Source of the DNA: Triplophysa rosa
Taxonomy: Eukaryota; Chordata; Actinopteri; Cypriniformes; Nemacheilidae
Direction of reading: 5' to 3'
DNA: 64,000 bases
NCBI RefSeq assembly: GCF_024868665.1
Contig: NC_079893.1
Span: forward strand, 15,942,769 to 16,006,768
Shown here: in pieces, positions 53,390 through 64,000 of the stretch
Layout: each line of letters begins with the position of its first letter
Numbering within the stretch: position 1 is the stretch's first letter
Program-made: the position numbers and the translations under genes
The notes under the pieces: model-generated
What the model was told of the DNA's origin: nothing
What the model saw: the letters and a program-made list of their open reading frames with translations, nothing else
The model's database searches: none

Positions 53390-54970
53390 TTATACTGATT
53401 TAAAAGCCAAGGTATAAAAGTAAGTTTTGAGACTGGATTTAAAAACAGCAAGTGATTGGGCCTGCCTGATATATAGAGGTAAAGTGTTCCAAAATTTTGG
53501 AGCTGTGACAGCAAAGGCCCGGTCACCCCTGCTTTTTAGCCTTGTTCGAGGTACAACCAAAAGTAATTGGTCAGCAGATCTAAGTGCTCTCACTGGGTTG
53601 TGTAGGATAATTAAATCAGAGAGATACTTTGGAGCAAATCCGTTTAACGACTTATAAACTAAAACCAATAACTTAAAATCAATTCTAAAACCAACAGGTA
53701 GCCAATGGAGAGATGCCAATACTGGAGAAATATGTTCATGCTTGCGCGTCGTAGTTAACAAGCGAGCAGGAGCATTTTGCACCATCTGCAAACGTTTGAG
53801 GTCAGCCTGATTTATACCTACATACAGGCTATTACAGTAGTCAAGACGAGTCGAAATAAAAACATGAATGACTCTTTCAAAATTATTAAAAGATAAAAAA
53901 GACTTAACTTTGGATAGTTGCCTCAACTGGAAAAAGCTAGATTTAATAACAGTTAATTTGTTTGTTCATTTTAAAATTACCATCCATAATAAAACCCAGG
54001 TTTTTAACATTAGACTTTAAAAGTGGTTTTAAAATACCCAAATCTAAATCTGGGGGAACACAGTTGTTACCAGGACTAAACATTAAGACTTCAGTTTTCC
54101 CTTCATTAAATTTTAAAAAATTTGAGGCCATCCAGGTCCTAACCTCCTCAAGACAGTTCAACAGTGGTGCTAACGAGTTTTCATCCTGACGATTTAAAGC
54201 AGTGGTCACCAACCCTGCTCCTGGAGATCGACCGTCCTGCAGACTGCAGCTCCAACCCTGCTTCAAGCACACCTGTCTGTAATTATCAAGCAAACCTGAA
54301 CACCTTGATTAGATAGTTCAGGTGTGTTTGACTGGGGTTGAAGCTGAAATCTTCAGGACGGTCGATCTCCAGGAGCAGGGTTGGTGACCACTGATTTAAA
54401 GGAAGGTAGAGTTGCGTATCAACTGCATAGCAATGAAATGAAATGCCGTATTTCCTAAAAAATAAGCCCTAGCGGAAGTAGATAAAGAAAATAAAACAGG
54501 ACCAAGAATGGAACCCTGCGGGACACCACACGAGAGAGAAGCAGCAGGAGACATAAATTCCCCGAGGCGGACTGAAAAACTTCTGTCAGACAAATAAGAT
54601 CTGAACCACTCCAACGCAGTCCCTCGAACTCCAACGCAATGCTCTAATCTAGAAAGCAGGATGTTATGATCTACAGTGTCAAATGCAGCTGTAAGATCCA
54701 GGAGCATGAGGACGGCACAATCACCTGAGCCAGTGGCCAATAAAATATCATTAAAAACTTTCAACAGGGCTGTTTCTGTACTATGTAGTGATTTAAAACC
54801 AGACTGAAACACTTCTTGCAAACCATGTTGGCTTAAAAATGATTGCAATTGTGTAAAAACAACCTTCTCTAATATTTTAGATAGGAATGGTAGCTTTGAG
54901 ATAGGCCTAAAGTTATCAAGAATCGAGGTATCCAAGTTTGACTTCTTAATCAATGGTTCCACTATAGCAT
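53390..54970 (-). pseudogene. LINE reverse transcriptase, C-terminal two thirds
   Basis: It begins at the Gypsy junction with HAIVEPLIKKSNLDTSILD, then [50 protein letters not shown] and CGVPQGSILGPVLFSL. The frame breaks near 54450 (the catalytic region is damaged) and a MITE sits at 54200-54393. It resumes with a segment containing FNEGKTEVLMFSPG and finally STRLDYCNSLYVG, VLASLHWLPVGFRI and APKFWNTLPLYIRQ. A different LINE subfamily from that at 50992. Inactive. Confidence 0.85.
54200..54393. mobile_element. hAT MITE with near-perfect inverted ends (194 bp)
   Basis: CAGTGGTCACCAACCCTGCT followed by CCTGGAGATCGACCGTCCTG is exactly inverted at the right end. ATTTAAAG is duplicated without mismatch at 54192-54199 and 54394-54401. 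The interior consists of AGGTGTG/CACACCTG words. It is inserted in the LINE ORF. Confidence 0.97.
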
Positions 54971-56578
54971 TGTGGCAAAGCGGCTGCTCGCAAAGACGAG
55001 GAGCACTTAGTTAAGCAATATATCTCTTTCCGACTATTCCACCTTGGGAATCTCACCCAAGGAATTAAGAAAAACGCCTTAACTACAACGCACAGGTCCA
55101 AATCACCATTAGAGTCAGAGACATAGGTAGAAAATACAAAAATAAAGTTTATTTGACAATTAAAATACTTTAAAATGGAAACACCCATTTGAGGATCTTA
55201 ACCATTTTGCCAGAGAACTGAAGCTTTCCAAAAGGGGCAGTTGCTATTGGAACAAGACGCCCTAAGTGGACAATCACTACAATCAAAATCATACACCCCA
55301 ATATACACACAAGGTTGGTGTTAGTAAAGAGCACAGCATACATTGAAGACAAGGCACTCCCACCACCATCAGCAGGGTCTCTCCACCCCCCTGGCGCCCA
55401 GTTCCTGGCAAAACAAGTGTAAGAGAGATGAATTCTGCCCCTTGGGCGAATGACCTTCACTCATCCAACTTAATTGACAGAAATCTTAAAGGAAAATTAA
55501 CAATTCAAAAATATTGGTTTAAACAATATATCAAACAATCTTAGACAGAATACATAAAGAAACAAACAAAAACAAAAATTAACGAATGTTCACTAAGACA
55601 AGCTAAAGATAGATCGCTGGTTTTACAGCAAAACACAAACTTAACTCAGCTCACAAGTCCCCAAACATAAGTTTAAGCAAAATATATAAAGAAACAAAAA
55701 TAAAATTAAACAAATTAATTGAAATGAGCTAAAGAGCCACTCCAGGTGAAAATACCAAGAGAGGGAACTGTCCTTTTAACAGCCAAGACGAGACGCAGTC
55801 ACCTGACAAAGGTAATACAGTTCAAAATGATCACGAGGGATCATTAGAAGCGTGGGAAAGTGCCCACGCTGGAAACAGAACAGCAACGCTGTGACGAGAG
55901 CGCAAAGCACCCTCCTTTAGTTAGCACACGGCCATGGGACTCACACAAACACCTAAAACACAAAGCAAGATGTTACGCTGCCATATTCTCCCTTGGTTCA
56001 TGCCCACACACCAACATACATACCCGCGATCTGGCGCAGTGCCGCTCAAAGCCTGAATACCGGAGTTTGTTACTGAACGTGAGACAGATTTCCACTGGTA
56101 ATATCATCCATAACAAAGTTAAACATCGTCTACAAAATACATATGTTAGCACCGATTTAGTTGGAGATATCCACGTCAACCCATTACATGAAACGTGACA
56201 ACCAACGTGCTTACCGTCTACAAAGTCCACATCTGGTTCCTCAAATTACAACATTGCGATGAGTGACAGGGGCAACGATCCAATTTACGGCAGCCTCTTA
56301 TGACTAAAACATATGTCTATTAGTCAATGTTTTAAGAGCCCCAAGAGAAATATGAGGACAGAACACATTCTCACCATTGGGTATCAATTCCCCACCCCGA
56401 CACTAGTAATGGCAGCACACCGATGATGTCCGCCACCAGGAATAATGATGCATACCACCCAACTAACGTCCTCTGATTAAATACACCCAAGGTGCAGCCG
56501 ATAGGACAAACCTCAGATTATGACCAGGTGAGGGCAATTCAGATTATGACCAGGTGAGGGCGATTGCCCGTCCTGCCA
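54971..56578 (-). repeat. Long LTR (about 1.6 kb) of the Gypsy element
   Basis: On the minus strand it begins TGGCAGGACGGGCAATCG right after a purine-rich tract (AAAATGGTGGGGTAGATT) and ends GCTTTGCCACA. It includes a duplicated TCACCTGGTCATAATCTGA and a polyadenylation-like AATAAACTTTATTTT at about 55140-55155. With only one LTR, the length is set by the TG/CA ends and the tract rather than by comparison. Confidence 0.7.
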
Positions 56579-56639
56579 AATCTACCCCACCATTTTGCAT
56601 CGGCGCCCCGACGATGGAATCAACACCGGTGAAACCCTC

Positions 56640-59600
56640 TTACATCCAAGGCCTAAACAAAACCGAACCATCAACAGAGATTATCTCGGAGCAAATCCCA
56701 ACCCTGCTCCTAACAACTCCCACAGCCTGGAGAAGATGGTGCACATTTGAATGCTGCCCCGCTCCAACACGACCAGTCCGCCGAGGGGCAACAACTCTCT
56801 CACCCTGGGAACTAGAAGGCACTATAGCTTCAGTCACCACACACTCTGCAGATGGAGAGCATGCTGACAAAGAAACCTCACCGGGATTAGATCGCACGGT
56901 GTACCCCATCCCCTGAGCGACACAAGGGGTCTCTGGTACTACCAAATTGACGTCATCCCCCACCTCGTCTGTCCGACTCTCCCCTTGATCTTCTGTTGCC
57001 GCCCTAGGCTGGTCACCTGACAAGGCCTCACTCCGGCCGCAAACCTTCAACAATGAACGATGAACACGCCGGATCTTGTTTAAATCCGTTACCGGCGGAT
57101 TATACCACCCCCCTACCTCAGGGGAACACATCACCTGATACAGTATGGGGCTCCACAAATCCTGGATCTTATGACGACCCTTGAACGAATGATCTCGCAA
57201 ATAAACAAACTGGCCCTCTAACAAAGGTAGGTCACGAACGTGTAAATCGTGTCGTTCCTTGCGACGATCTGCAGCTGCCTTTAAGTGTTCCCGTGCCCCT
57301 TCAAAGGCAACCTGTAATCATGTGCGATGCTCCAGGACCCCGTCATGAACACTACCTGACATTGGCTCTGGGACCTACCGCAGGAAGTCTACCGGCAACC
57401 GAGGTTCTTGCCCAAACATCAGTAATGTGGGGACTCTCCCATCCCCTGATGAGGGGGTAGTATTGTAACAAAAAATAACTTGGGATAAACAAGAGGCCAA
57501 ATCCCTCTTCCTCGAGTCAGGCAAGGTTCGCAACAAGGTATACAGGGTACGATTGAACCGCTCGCACTGTCCATTACCAGCCGGATGATACGGGGTAGTA
57601 CGAGACTTCTTAACTTGATAGAGTTCACAGAGCTGACGAATAAGAGCAGATTCAAAGTTGTGGCCCTGGTCTGAGTGAATGCGGCATGGGACCCCAAACT
57701 TGTAAAACCACACCTCGACCAAAACCTGAGCCACTGTCTCAGCCCGCTGATCACGAGTAGCCACAGCAATGGAAAACTTACTAAATACATCAGTCATTAC
57801 TAATATATTTTCTTGCCCAGAATAAGAAGGTTCCAGCACTGTGAAATCAATGGCAAGGGTCTCATTAGGCTTTGAGGCTAATACATGGCCCATAAAACCC
57901 CGTGCTGCCGGCTGATTATCTTTAGCAAGCTGGCAACGTTCGCACTCCTGACACCAACGAGTGATGTCAGTAGACATGTTCGGCCAATAGCATCGCTGTC
58001 GGATCAACTCACTGGTGCGTTCGATCCCTTGGTGACCATGCTGTTGGTGCAACTGCTCTAACACTATTGGCCTCAAAATATCAGGCAACTCCAGTTGATA
58101 ACAGTCCTCACCACCATCAAGACGAAAAATCTGTCAATATAGGACTCCCTCTTTTCCTACCAATCGGTCCCACTGTTGCAACAGAGTAAGTACTGGCTTA
58201 GCCAACTGGCGCCGCTCTTCAGACACTTGACGGCTGCCTTTCTCCCAGAACTGCAATACTAAGCCAATAACGGGATCAGCCTCCTGCATAGAACGCAAAT
58301 CAGAGGCAGAATAGCCAGGCAGTGCACTCACCTCATTTACCACCGCCTGAACGATGCCACCAGGTTTAACAGCCTGCTGCAGTGCCGCAGGCACTAGAAC
58401 ACTCACAGCCAACCTCTCACTACAGTCCTGATCAACTGGATTCTGCCGGGAAAGGGCATCTGCATTCCCATTGCTCCTGCCGGGCCTATACCTCACCTCA
58501 AAATCAAAGGCAGCCAGCTCAGCCGCCCAGCGTTGCTCGGTAGCCCCGAGCTTTGCAGTTCTCAAATGGCTCAGGGGGTTATTGTCGGTAAACACGACAC
58601 ACTTATGCCCCAAAAGGTACTCCCTAAATCTTTCCACCATGGCCCACTTGAGCGCCAGAAACTCTAGTTTCATTGAGCTGTAGTTGCTCATATTACGCTC
58701 CGTGGGCCTAAGGCTTCGGCTGGCATAGGCTATGGGTCGTATTTTCCCATCAAATTCTTGGGAGAGTACAGCCCCCAACCCTCCATGAGAAGCATCTACT
58801 TCCAAAATGAATGTTCGGGTAAAATCTGCATAAGCCAGCACAGGGGCAGAAGTTAACTTACACTTAAGTGCCTCAAATGCCTCTTGACACTGCAAAGTCC
58901 ATGCTGCAGCCAAGCTCTGCCCTTTTCGCTTCCCTGACTTACCCCCCGTGACCTCGGCTACCAGTTTGTGCAGCCAGCTTGGCGAAGCCCTCAACAAAAC
59001 GCCTATAGTAACTCGAAAAACCCAGAAACGTTCTTAGTTCAGAAACCGTGGTTGGGCAACGCCACTGGGCGACAACCTTGATTTTACCCGGATCAGTTGC
59101 CACCCCCTGTGCTGATATAACATGCCCTAAGTATTTTACCTCCTGCTTAAGGAATGCACACTTCTCTAACTTCGCCTTCAGTCCTTCCCTCTCTAAACGA
59201 CCCAGGACCTTTTCCAGTCTCACCAAGTGCTGAGCTATAGATGAGGAGAACACAACAACATCGTCAAGATATAACAGCAGGGACTCACACCGCTGATCAC
59301 CAAACAATAGCTCCATTAACCTCTGGAACGTGCTTGGCGCGTTACAAAGGCCAAAAGGCATTCGGTTATATTCAAATAACCCAAACGGTGTACAGAATGC
59401 AGTTTTAGGCTTATCTTGTTCCGATACAGGAACCTGCAGATACCCGCTGGATAGATCCAACGTAGAAAACCAACAGGCACCAGATAACGAGTCTAGTGAC
59501 TCCTCAATACGAGGTAGGGGGAAAGCATCCTTCCGAATTTTAGCATTCAAATGACAATAGTCCATGCACATACGAAGGCTACCATCCTTCTTTTTAACCA

Positions 59601-61385
59601 GCACAATAGGCGATGCGTACGGACTACTACTCTGCCGAACAACACCGGCTTCCAACAATTGGTTAATATGAGTTTTTACAACCTCATATTCAGACGGAGG
59701 GATCCGCCGATGGCGTTGACGTACCGGAACCTCATCCAATACAGGTATATCATGGGAAATCAGTCGAGTACAGCCTAGGACTCCCTCGTGACATGAAAAC
59801 ACTGTCTGATATTTCCGTAGAAGGGCTCTAAACGGACACTGCTCTATGTTAGACACAAGAGATAAATCCAGAGAGTCGATCCGTTTAAGCAAGGAAGAAT
59901 CCTCTTGTACACCACAAGACTGTGCTGAGGCAACCACTGACTTAACCCCGATGACCCCCGATGGCAGGTTTATTAAGTAGACCTCCCGCAAGCTACCCAT
60001 CACTGTGGCGGACTACATCCGTTGTGCCAACATTTACCACTGGCACATAAACAGGGGCAGTTGTGGCCTAATGGTTAGAGAGTCGGACTCATAACCAGAA
60101 GGTTGCTGGTTCGATTCCCAGGGCCGGCGGGTAACAACTGAGGTGCCCTTGAGCAAGGCACCTTACCCCTACTTGCTCCCCGGGCGCTGCAGTGATAGCT
60201 GCCCACTGCTCCGGGGGTACGTGTGTTCACTACTCTCTGGATGGGTTAAACGCAGAGGTCACATTTCGTTGCCTTGTACTTGTACATGTGCAATGACAAT
60301 AAATTGAATCTAAATCTAAATCTAAATCTAAACCGTTCCCCGAACCACCTTTACCAGAGCGGGTGAGGCCAAAAGTCCAGCCGGAAGACCTGAATCAGGA
60401 GGTTCAAACAAAACAGTCCTGCCCTCATACTGGGCTGACATACTGCAGCAACCAACTTAATGGTGTCTCCTGGAATCCGTCGTACCCTACGCCCACGCAT
60501 CCGTGTCCGACCTACAGTGTCGGAGTGGCTGGTGATACCCACATGTTGACAATATTTGAACGCCTGGAAGATGTGTAACCGCAGGAAGGTCAAATAGTGC
60601 AGAGCCATGTTGGCCAAAGAGCTCCTGGTAACAACGGCTCAAGATATTCGTCCCTAACAATCCAGGGATGTCTACACTCAAACCCCCAGGAGGATCCCGA
60701 ACCACCAAGACCCCGCACCCCGTAACCAACCGGCCACAGAGCTCCACATCTAACTCTAAATAGCCAATGTAGGGAATGGCGAGGCCATTGGCTGCTCGAA
60801 GCTGTAACCACTGACAATTTTGCAGTCGGTCCCATCCCCAAGGTTCAAAATATTGATGAAAACAGCTTTCGGTAATCGTTGATGTAATATCCTTCAATGA
60901 CAGTTGACACCATTGAACTAAAGGCACTAAACAAGGCACCGAAACCCCCCCAATACAGGCAACCAAATGTGGACATGAAGAAATCAAGCGAGAAAGTGAG
61001 TCACGCACATCCACGTTATGACTCCGCCCATGACTCCGTGACCCGGCGGGAACTAGTTTCCGACGGCCAAAAAGGGCGCGCTCGTTCTCCTGCAGTAGAA
61101 AAAGTATTGGGCCCGGACGTGCGCGGGGAAGGCTGTTCTCTGTCGCATTCGCGGGCAAAGTGGCCAGGCCGTTGACACCACCTACATATAACTGGACCAA
61201 ACCGTGGCGAACGACTACGTGCATGTGGAGTCTGAAACCGAGCAACCGTTTGAGTAAGCTGATTTGACTGTTGCTGCTGCTGTCGCAACATGTCTCGTAG
61301 CTCACTCAATTCAGATTGCTTTGGGGACGGCTGCACAGACGTACCCCCACGTACCCCATACTGAAGACCATAGGCTAACGTGACC
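56640..61385 (-). pseudogene. Gypsy gag end and pol, multiply broken
   Basis: In order on the minus strand: the gag C-terminus with a CCHC knuckle (CRWCQRPGHFARECD); a retropepsin-like region in which the Asp-Thr-Gly active-site triplet cannot be found (frame disturbed near 60880); reverse transcriptase with KKKDGSLRMCMDYCHLN and YLDDVVVFSS; RNase H with FILEVDASHGGLGAVLSQE and FTDNNPLSHL; and integrase with HQGIERTSELI, CQECERC, AIDFTVLE, IHSDQGHNFES and NGQCERFNRTL. A C-terminal piece lies at 57224-56640. Breaks are the SINE insertion, a frame change near 58980, a TGA at 58134, two more stops around 57320-57378 and the loss of the protease site. Family subgroup not determined. Confidence 0.88.
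60053..60335 (+). mobile_element. tRNA-derived SINE
   Basis: The head has an A box (TGGCCTAATGGTTAGAGAGT) and a B box (GGTTCGATTCC). The body contains GAGCAAGGCACCTTACCCC and GCTGCCCACTGCTCCGGG, and the tail is four AAATCT units. It lies in the protease-RT linker of the Gypsy element. Its length and tail show it is a SINE, not a tRNA gene. The flanking duplication is not clear. Confidence 0.9.
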
Positions 61386-61399
61386 GACTGACTTTACAC

Positions 61400-62222
61400 A
61401 TATCTCATGGGAGAACTCCAGACAAGTTGGTTGGGGAACATTCAAGGCTGCATTAATAGTACTAAAAAGAACATGAGGCTTGTGTGAGTTGTTGGATATC
61501 ATATTTGTGAAGTACTTAGATTTTTCAGTTTTAACAGTTTTTTGATATTTGAGCAGACTTTCCTTTAAAAATGTCAGACGATACCTGCAGCCTATCTTTT
61601 TTCCAGTTACATTCAGCTCTCCTACACTCATGCCTTACGGCCCGAGTGATGTCATTCAGCCATGGTTCGACTTTTGGTTTCGCACGGGTAATCTTAAAGG
61701 AGCAACTTTATCTAGGATATTTTGGGATGTCGAATTAAATAGTAAAGTTAACTCCTCAGTATTTAAACAAGAAAAGGACATTGAAGCGTCCTCTTCAAAA
61801 TATTTAAAAGCCTCAGAGAACAATTCAGCAGTTAAAGAATTAAATGAACGACATCGACGAGCTGGGACATTTGGTGTAGGATTACAAGAAAAATACATTT
61901 CAAATAAAACAGGCCTGTGATCAGAGAAAGTAGCATCACATACCTCAATATTACAAACAGGTAAACCATATGACAAAACCAAATCTAATGTATGCCCGTG
62001 TTCATGTGTCGGACTATTCACAAACTGGACCAAATTAAAGGAGTCAATAAGATCTAAAAAATCTTTAACCAATGGCTTCGAGGGACAGCAAATGTGGATA
62101 TTAAAATCTCCGACTATTAAGATCCGATCGTAATTTCGCATTATTCCAGCCAAAAAACACGAAAAGTCATCAATAAAATCCTTACTGTATTTGGGTGGAC
62201 GATAGATCACAGCACATGGCAC
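61400..62222 (-). pseudogene. LINE endonuclease and linker (5' part of the split LINE)
   Basis: The APE-type endonuclease motifs are RILIVGDFNIHI (catalytic D/N region) and ATFSDHRPVLFEM (the SDH motif). They are followed by the linker (NILDKVAPLRLPV) and, after a frame change near 61650, LKESLLKYQKTVKTEKSKYF and PTCLEFSHEIC, where the frame meets the Gypsy breakpoint. The reading direction and family agree with the RT portion at 53390-54970. The start of the protein is not present in this copy. Confidence 0.85.
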
Positions 62223-62409
62223 GGGATGAACCCGATCCAGCTCGAAAACATTAAGTTCAAAACTGGAGAAACATTAAGACGGCAAATGTCGGCAGTTGAA
62301 CCAGACAGTTAATGTACCGGACAAATAAGCAGAATTGCCAAGAGCTAACCATCTATTGGACAGAAACTCACACGCACATTGCATCTGCTAGACTACAAGG
62401 AAGTGTAGG

Positions 62410-62989
62410 TGTCATGGTCCTGCCTTCTTGTTCATGATTTTCTAGTCTTGTGGCAGGATCGTGACAGATCCCTTATGTTTAGTGTGAGAAAGTCATGGTG
62501 TGTTTACCATTGACATGCCATGTGCTTTCTCGTGTCTCGTTATTGGCCCTGCCCCTCTCATTTCCCGTATTACTTCCCGGCCGTGTATCATTACTCTCAC
62601 CTGCCTAGTGTTATCATCCCTCGTTTGTGTTCCCTATGTAATACCCTCGTGTTCATTGTCCTGTGCTCGTGCGTTGTACTCTTGTGCGTTTGTGCTTACC
62701 TGTCTGCCCCTACCTCGTGGAGTATTGCTGTTTGAGTTAGTCTTTTGCCTTATTCCTGTGCCTGTCAAGTGTGCTATCCGTTGGTTTATATTATTCTTAT
62801 TAGTTGAACCTTGTTTGTCTTGCCCCCTCTTGGGAGTTCTTTGTTTTATTGTATTTTTGTCTTTGTTTAGTTTTTCCCCATCGTGGGTGTTTTATTTTGT
62901 GATTAAATAAATCCCTTGGTTTACCCCTTCATCGTTGTGGCCTGTGCTTGGGTTCTTCACCTTGTTGTCACACCTCTCCGGTCGTGACA
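62410..62989 (+). mobile_element. LTR-like element (580 bp) with TG...CA ends
   Basis: TGTCATGGTCCTGCCTTCTT at the start and CCGGTCGTGACA at the end frame a sequence with AATAAATCCCTTGG near its 3' part. It is inserted in a copy of the dispersed repeat also seen at 49572-50097. It resembles the solo LTR at 19772-20310 in composition and end words. No matching target duplication was found (GTAGG on the left, GATCC on the right). A frame of 136 codons in it (62500-62910) is cysteine/leucine-rich and probably spurious. Confidence 0.5.
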
Positions 62990-63814
62990 GATCCGTGACA
63001 GGAGGGTTCTGTAGTTAAAGGAATGTTGTACTTCAATTTAGTGTGTGTGCTGAACGGAATATGATGAGGCGTGACTTTGAAAATTAAATCTAATGCAATT
63101 GCACTATCTATAAAAAAAATTGCAATTCAATATTTTTCCCTAAATCGTGCAGCCTTAGAATAAACGTGTTGTGTGTGTGTGTGATGTACTGCATGCAGCA
63201 CAGTCGAAAATCACAGCGGAGGAGTCAATGAACGGACTTGATGGCCATGTGCTCTCACCCTGTGAAAAATAGACTATTCCCACAGAGTTATTATATGAAT
63301 ATTCTCATTATTAAAATATTGTTTTCCCGACCCGGGACCACAAAACTATTTGGACAGAACACACAACTGGGCTAAGCTGTCCCATCAAGTGGGGTTGTTA
63401 ATTTCATCCCAGCAAATGAGTTTATTTTTTAAACTGCTGGGTTTATTTTATTTCATAATGACGTTATTTTACAATATTTTGTTTATTATTATTTTTATAC
63501 TACAGAATAAACATATGTCTGTCAAATATATTATATATGTCAACATGGTATCTCCTTTCTTTTTTTGTACACATAATACAACATTTTTAGTACATGGGCA
63601 ACAATTATGGCATTTTCCCCAATCAATAAAATCAAAGAGCCCTCTCCCCGGAGTTCTGAACTCAGTTTCCCAGCATGCACCGCACATCCACCATTTTTGA
63701 TTAGTCCACACCTGCATCACATCATCAGGATTCTATTTTAGTTTGCACCTTTTTGTTCTTCCCTGTTCAGTCTTGTTGTCTTCACTGCAATGCTTTACCC
63801 CGATAAGTATATTT
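62990..63814. other. Repeat remnants without a gene
   Basis: The right part of the dispersed repeat (to about 63165), a GT tract (63168-63182), and a piece at 63355-63460 with TGGGCTA/AGCTG and CTGGGTTT words related to the element at 37819. Nothing coding is supported. Confidence 0.4.
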
Positions 63815-64000
63815 ACCTGTTTTTTGAATACTTACCTGTTTTTGGATATTCCTGTTTTTGCATACTTACCTGTTTTTGGATACTTACCTGTTTTTGAATA
63901 CTTACCTGTTTTTGGATATTCCTGCTTTTGCATACTTACCTGTTTTTGGATACTTACCTGTTTTTGAATACTTACCTGTTTTTGGATATTCCTGTTTTTG
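63815..64000. repeat. Tandem repeat running off the window end
   Basis: ATACTTACCTGTTTTTGG units of 18 bp alternate with a shorter ATTCCTGTTTTTGC variant, giving higher-order blocks. At least nine units are seen, and the array continues past the right edge. Confidence 0.9.

Larger units (their letters stand above)
54971..61392 (-). mobile_element. Ty3/Gypsy retrotransposon, 5' end deleted, one LTR left
   Basis: The 3' LTR, pol and the end of gag are present on the minus strand. The 5' LTR and most of gag are missing at about 61392, where LINE sequence resumes. The left junction is clean: LTR TGTGG next to the LINE codons for HAIVEP. A SINE is inserted at 60053-60335. The breaks listed under the pol entry show the copy cannot be active. 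Confidence 0.88.
53236..62280 (-). mobile_element. Long L2-like LINE split by a Gypsy element and a MITE
   Basis: The 3' tail is CAATCAAATCAAATCAAAT and TTTTATTTATGAAGCACTTT. The ORF reads on the minus strand from an APE-type endonuclease (62222) to the C-terminus (53390). The Gypsy insertion 54971-61392 and the hAT MITE 54200-54393 interrupt it. Roughly 100 codons expected between the two flanks of the Gypsy element are missing, which points to a deletion at the 61392 junction. Confidence 0.85.

Noticed and set aside
60053..60125. A genuine tRNA gene
   Set aside because: A and B boxes are present, but the sequence continues into a SINE body with an AAATCT tail and lies inside a retrotransposon.
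62500..62910. Cysteine/leucine-rich ORF that looks membrane-like
   Set aside because: It lies in a CT-rich LTR-like sequence; hydrophobic runs are expected from T-rich codons, and no family is recognised.
1..64000. A Polinton/Maverick or herpesvirus-transposon hybrid as explanation for the large elements
   Set aside because: No DNA polymerase B, capsid, ATPase or protease of those groups was seen; the genes are only transposase plus SAM proteins.

Overview
This is eukaryotic DNA, almost certainly from a teleost fish and probably a cyprinid. I base this on spliced genes with GT/AG introns, Tc1, hAT, L2-type LINE, Ty3/Gypsy, tRNA-derived SINE and Ngaro-like repeats of fish type, and one host exon that reads as the DBHS protein PSPC1. 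Apart from that exon and a possible head-to-head partner exon, nearly all of the 64 kb is nested transposable elements. Almost every coding stretch is interrupted by frameshifts or stops.

Layout. 1-4.4 kb: the pspc1-like first coding exon (minus strand); its intron holds a diverged hAT-like element that contains a younger hAT MITE. 4.4-17.1 kb: a small repeat with GGCTGCGTCC ends that was split first by a 978-bp hAT-like element (perfect 8-bp duplication CCAAATAC) and then by an 11,009-bp transposon (5956-16964, perfect 6-bp duplication GCTAAA). The 11-kb element has inverted ends extended by arrays of a 21-bp repeat. It carries an IS3-like rve/DDE transposase gene (minus strand, two exons) and a spliced SAM-plus-HECT E3 ubiquitin ligase gene (plus strand). 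It has itself been hit by a hAT MITE, a Tc1 element and a SINE.

17.24-42.72 kb: a second, about 25-kb element bounded by inverted arms of about 1.4 kb. The arms end in arrays in which the perfect palindromes GATATC, ACTAGT and GAGCTC alternate at a regular 21-bp pitch. Between the arms lie a C2H2-finger plus CACTA-type transposase gene (24154-26833) and, overlapping its stop codon as TAATG, a five-exon SAMD3-like gene (26833-35746). A 5.9-kb tyrosine-recombinase retroelement of Ngaro architecture (split direct repeats A1-B1A2B2) sits inside codon 16 of the SAMD3-like gene. It contains a minisatellite with 12 identical 60-bp units. The 25-kb element also holds a LINE, a solo LTR, several MITEs, a 28S rRNA fragment and a 1.3-kb palindrome with a duplicated small ORF.

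42.9-64 kb: three L2-like LINEs on the minus strand, a Gypsy pol fragment, an intact-looking TRIM (48359-49566, duplication GTAGG), and a long LINE (53.2-62.3 kb) split by a second Gypsy element that itself carries a SINE. The window ends in a short tandem repeat.

The most notable theme is that two unrelated DNA transposons, one with an IS3-like and one with a CACTA-like transposase, each travel with a SAM-domain protein gene. Both also use 21-bp-pitch palindromic arrays as extended ends.
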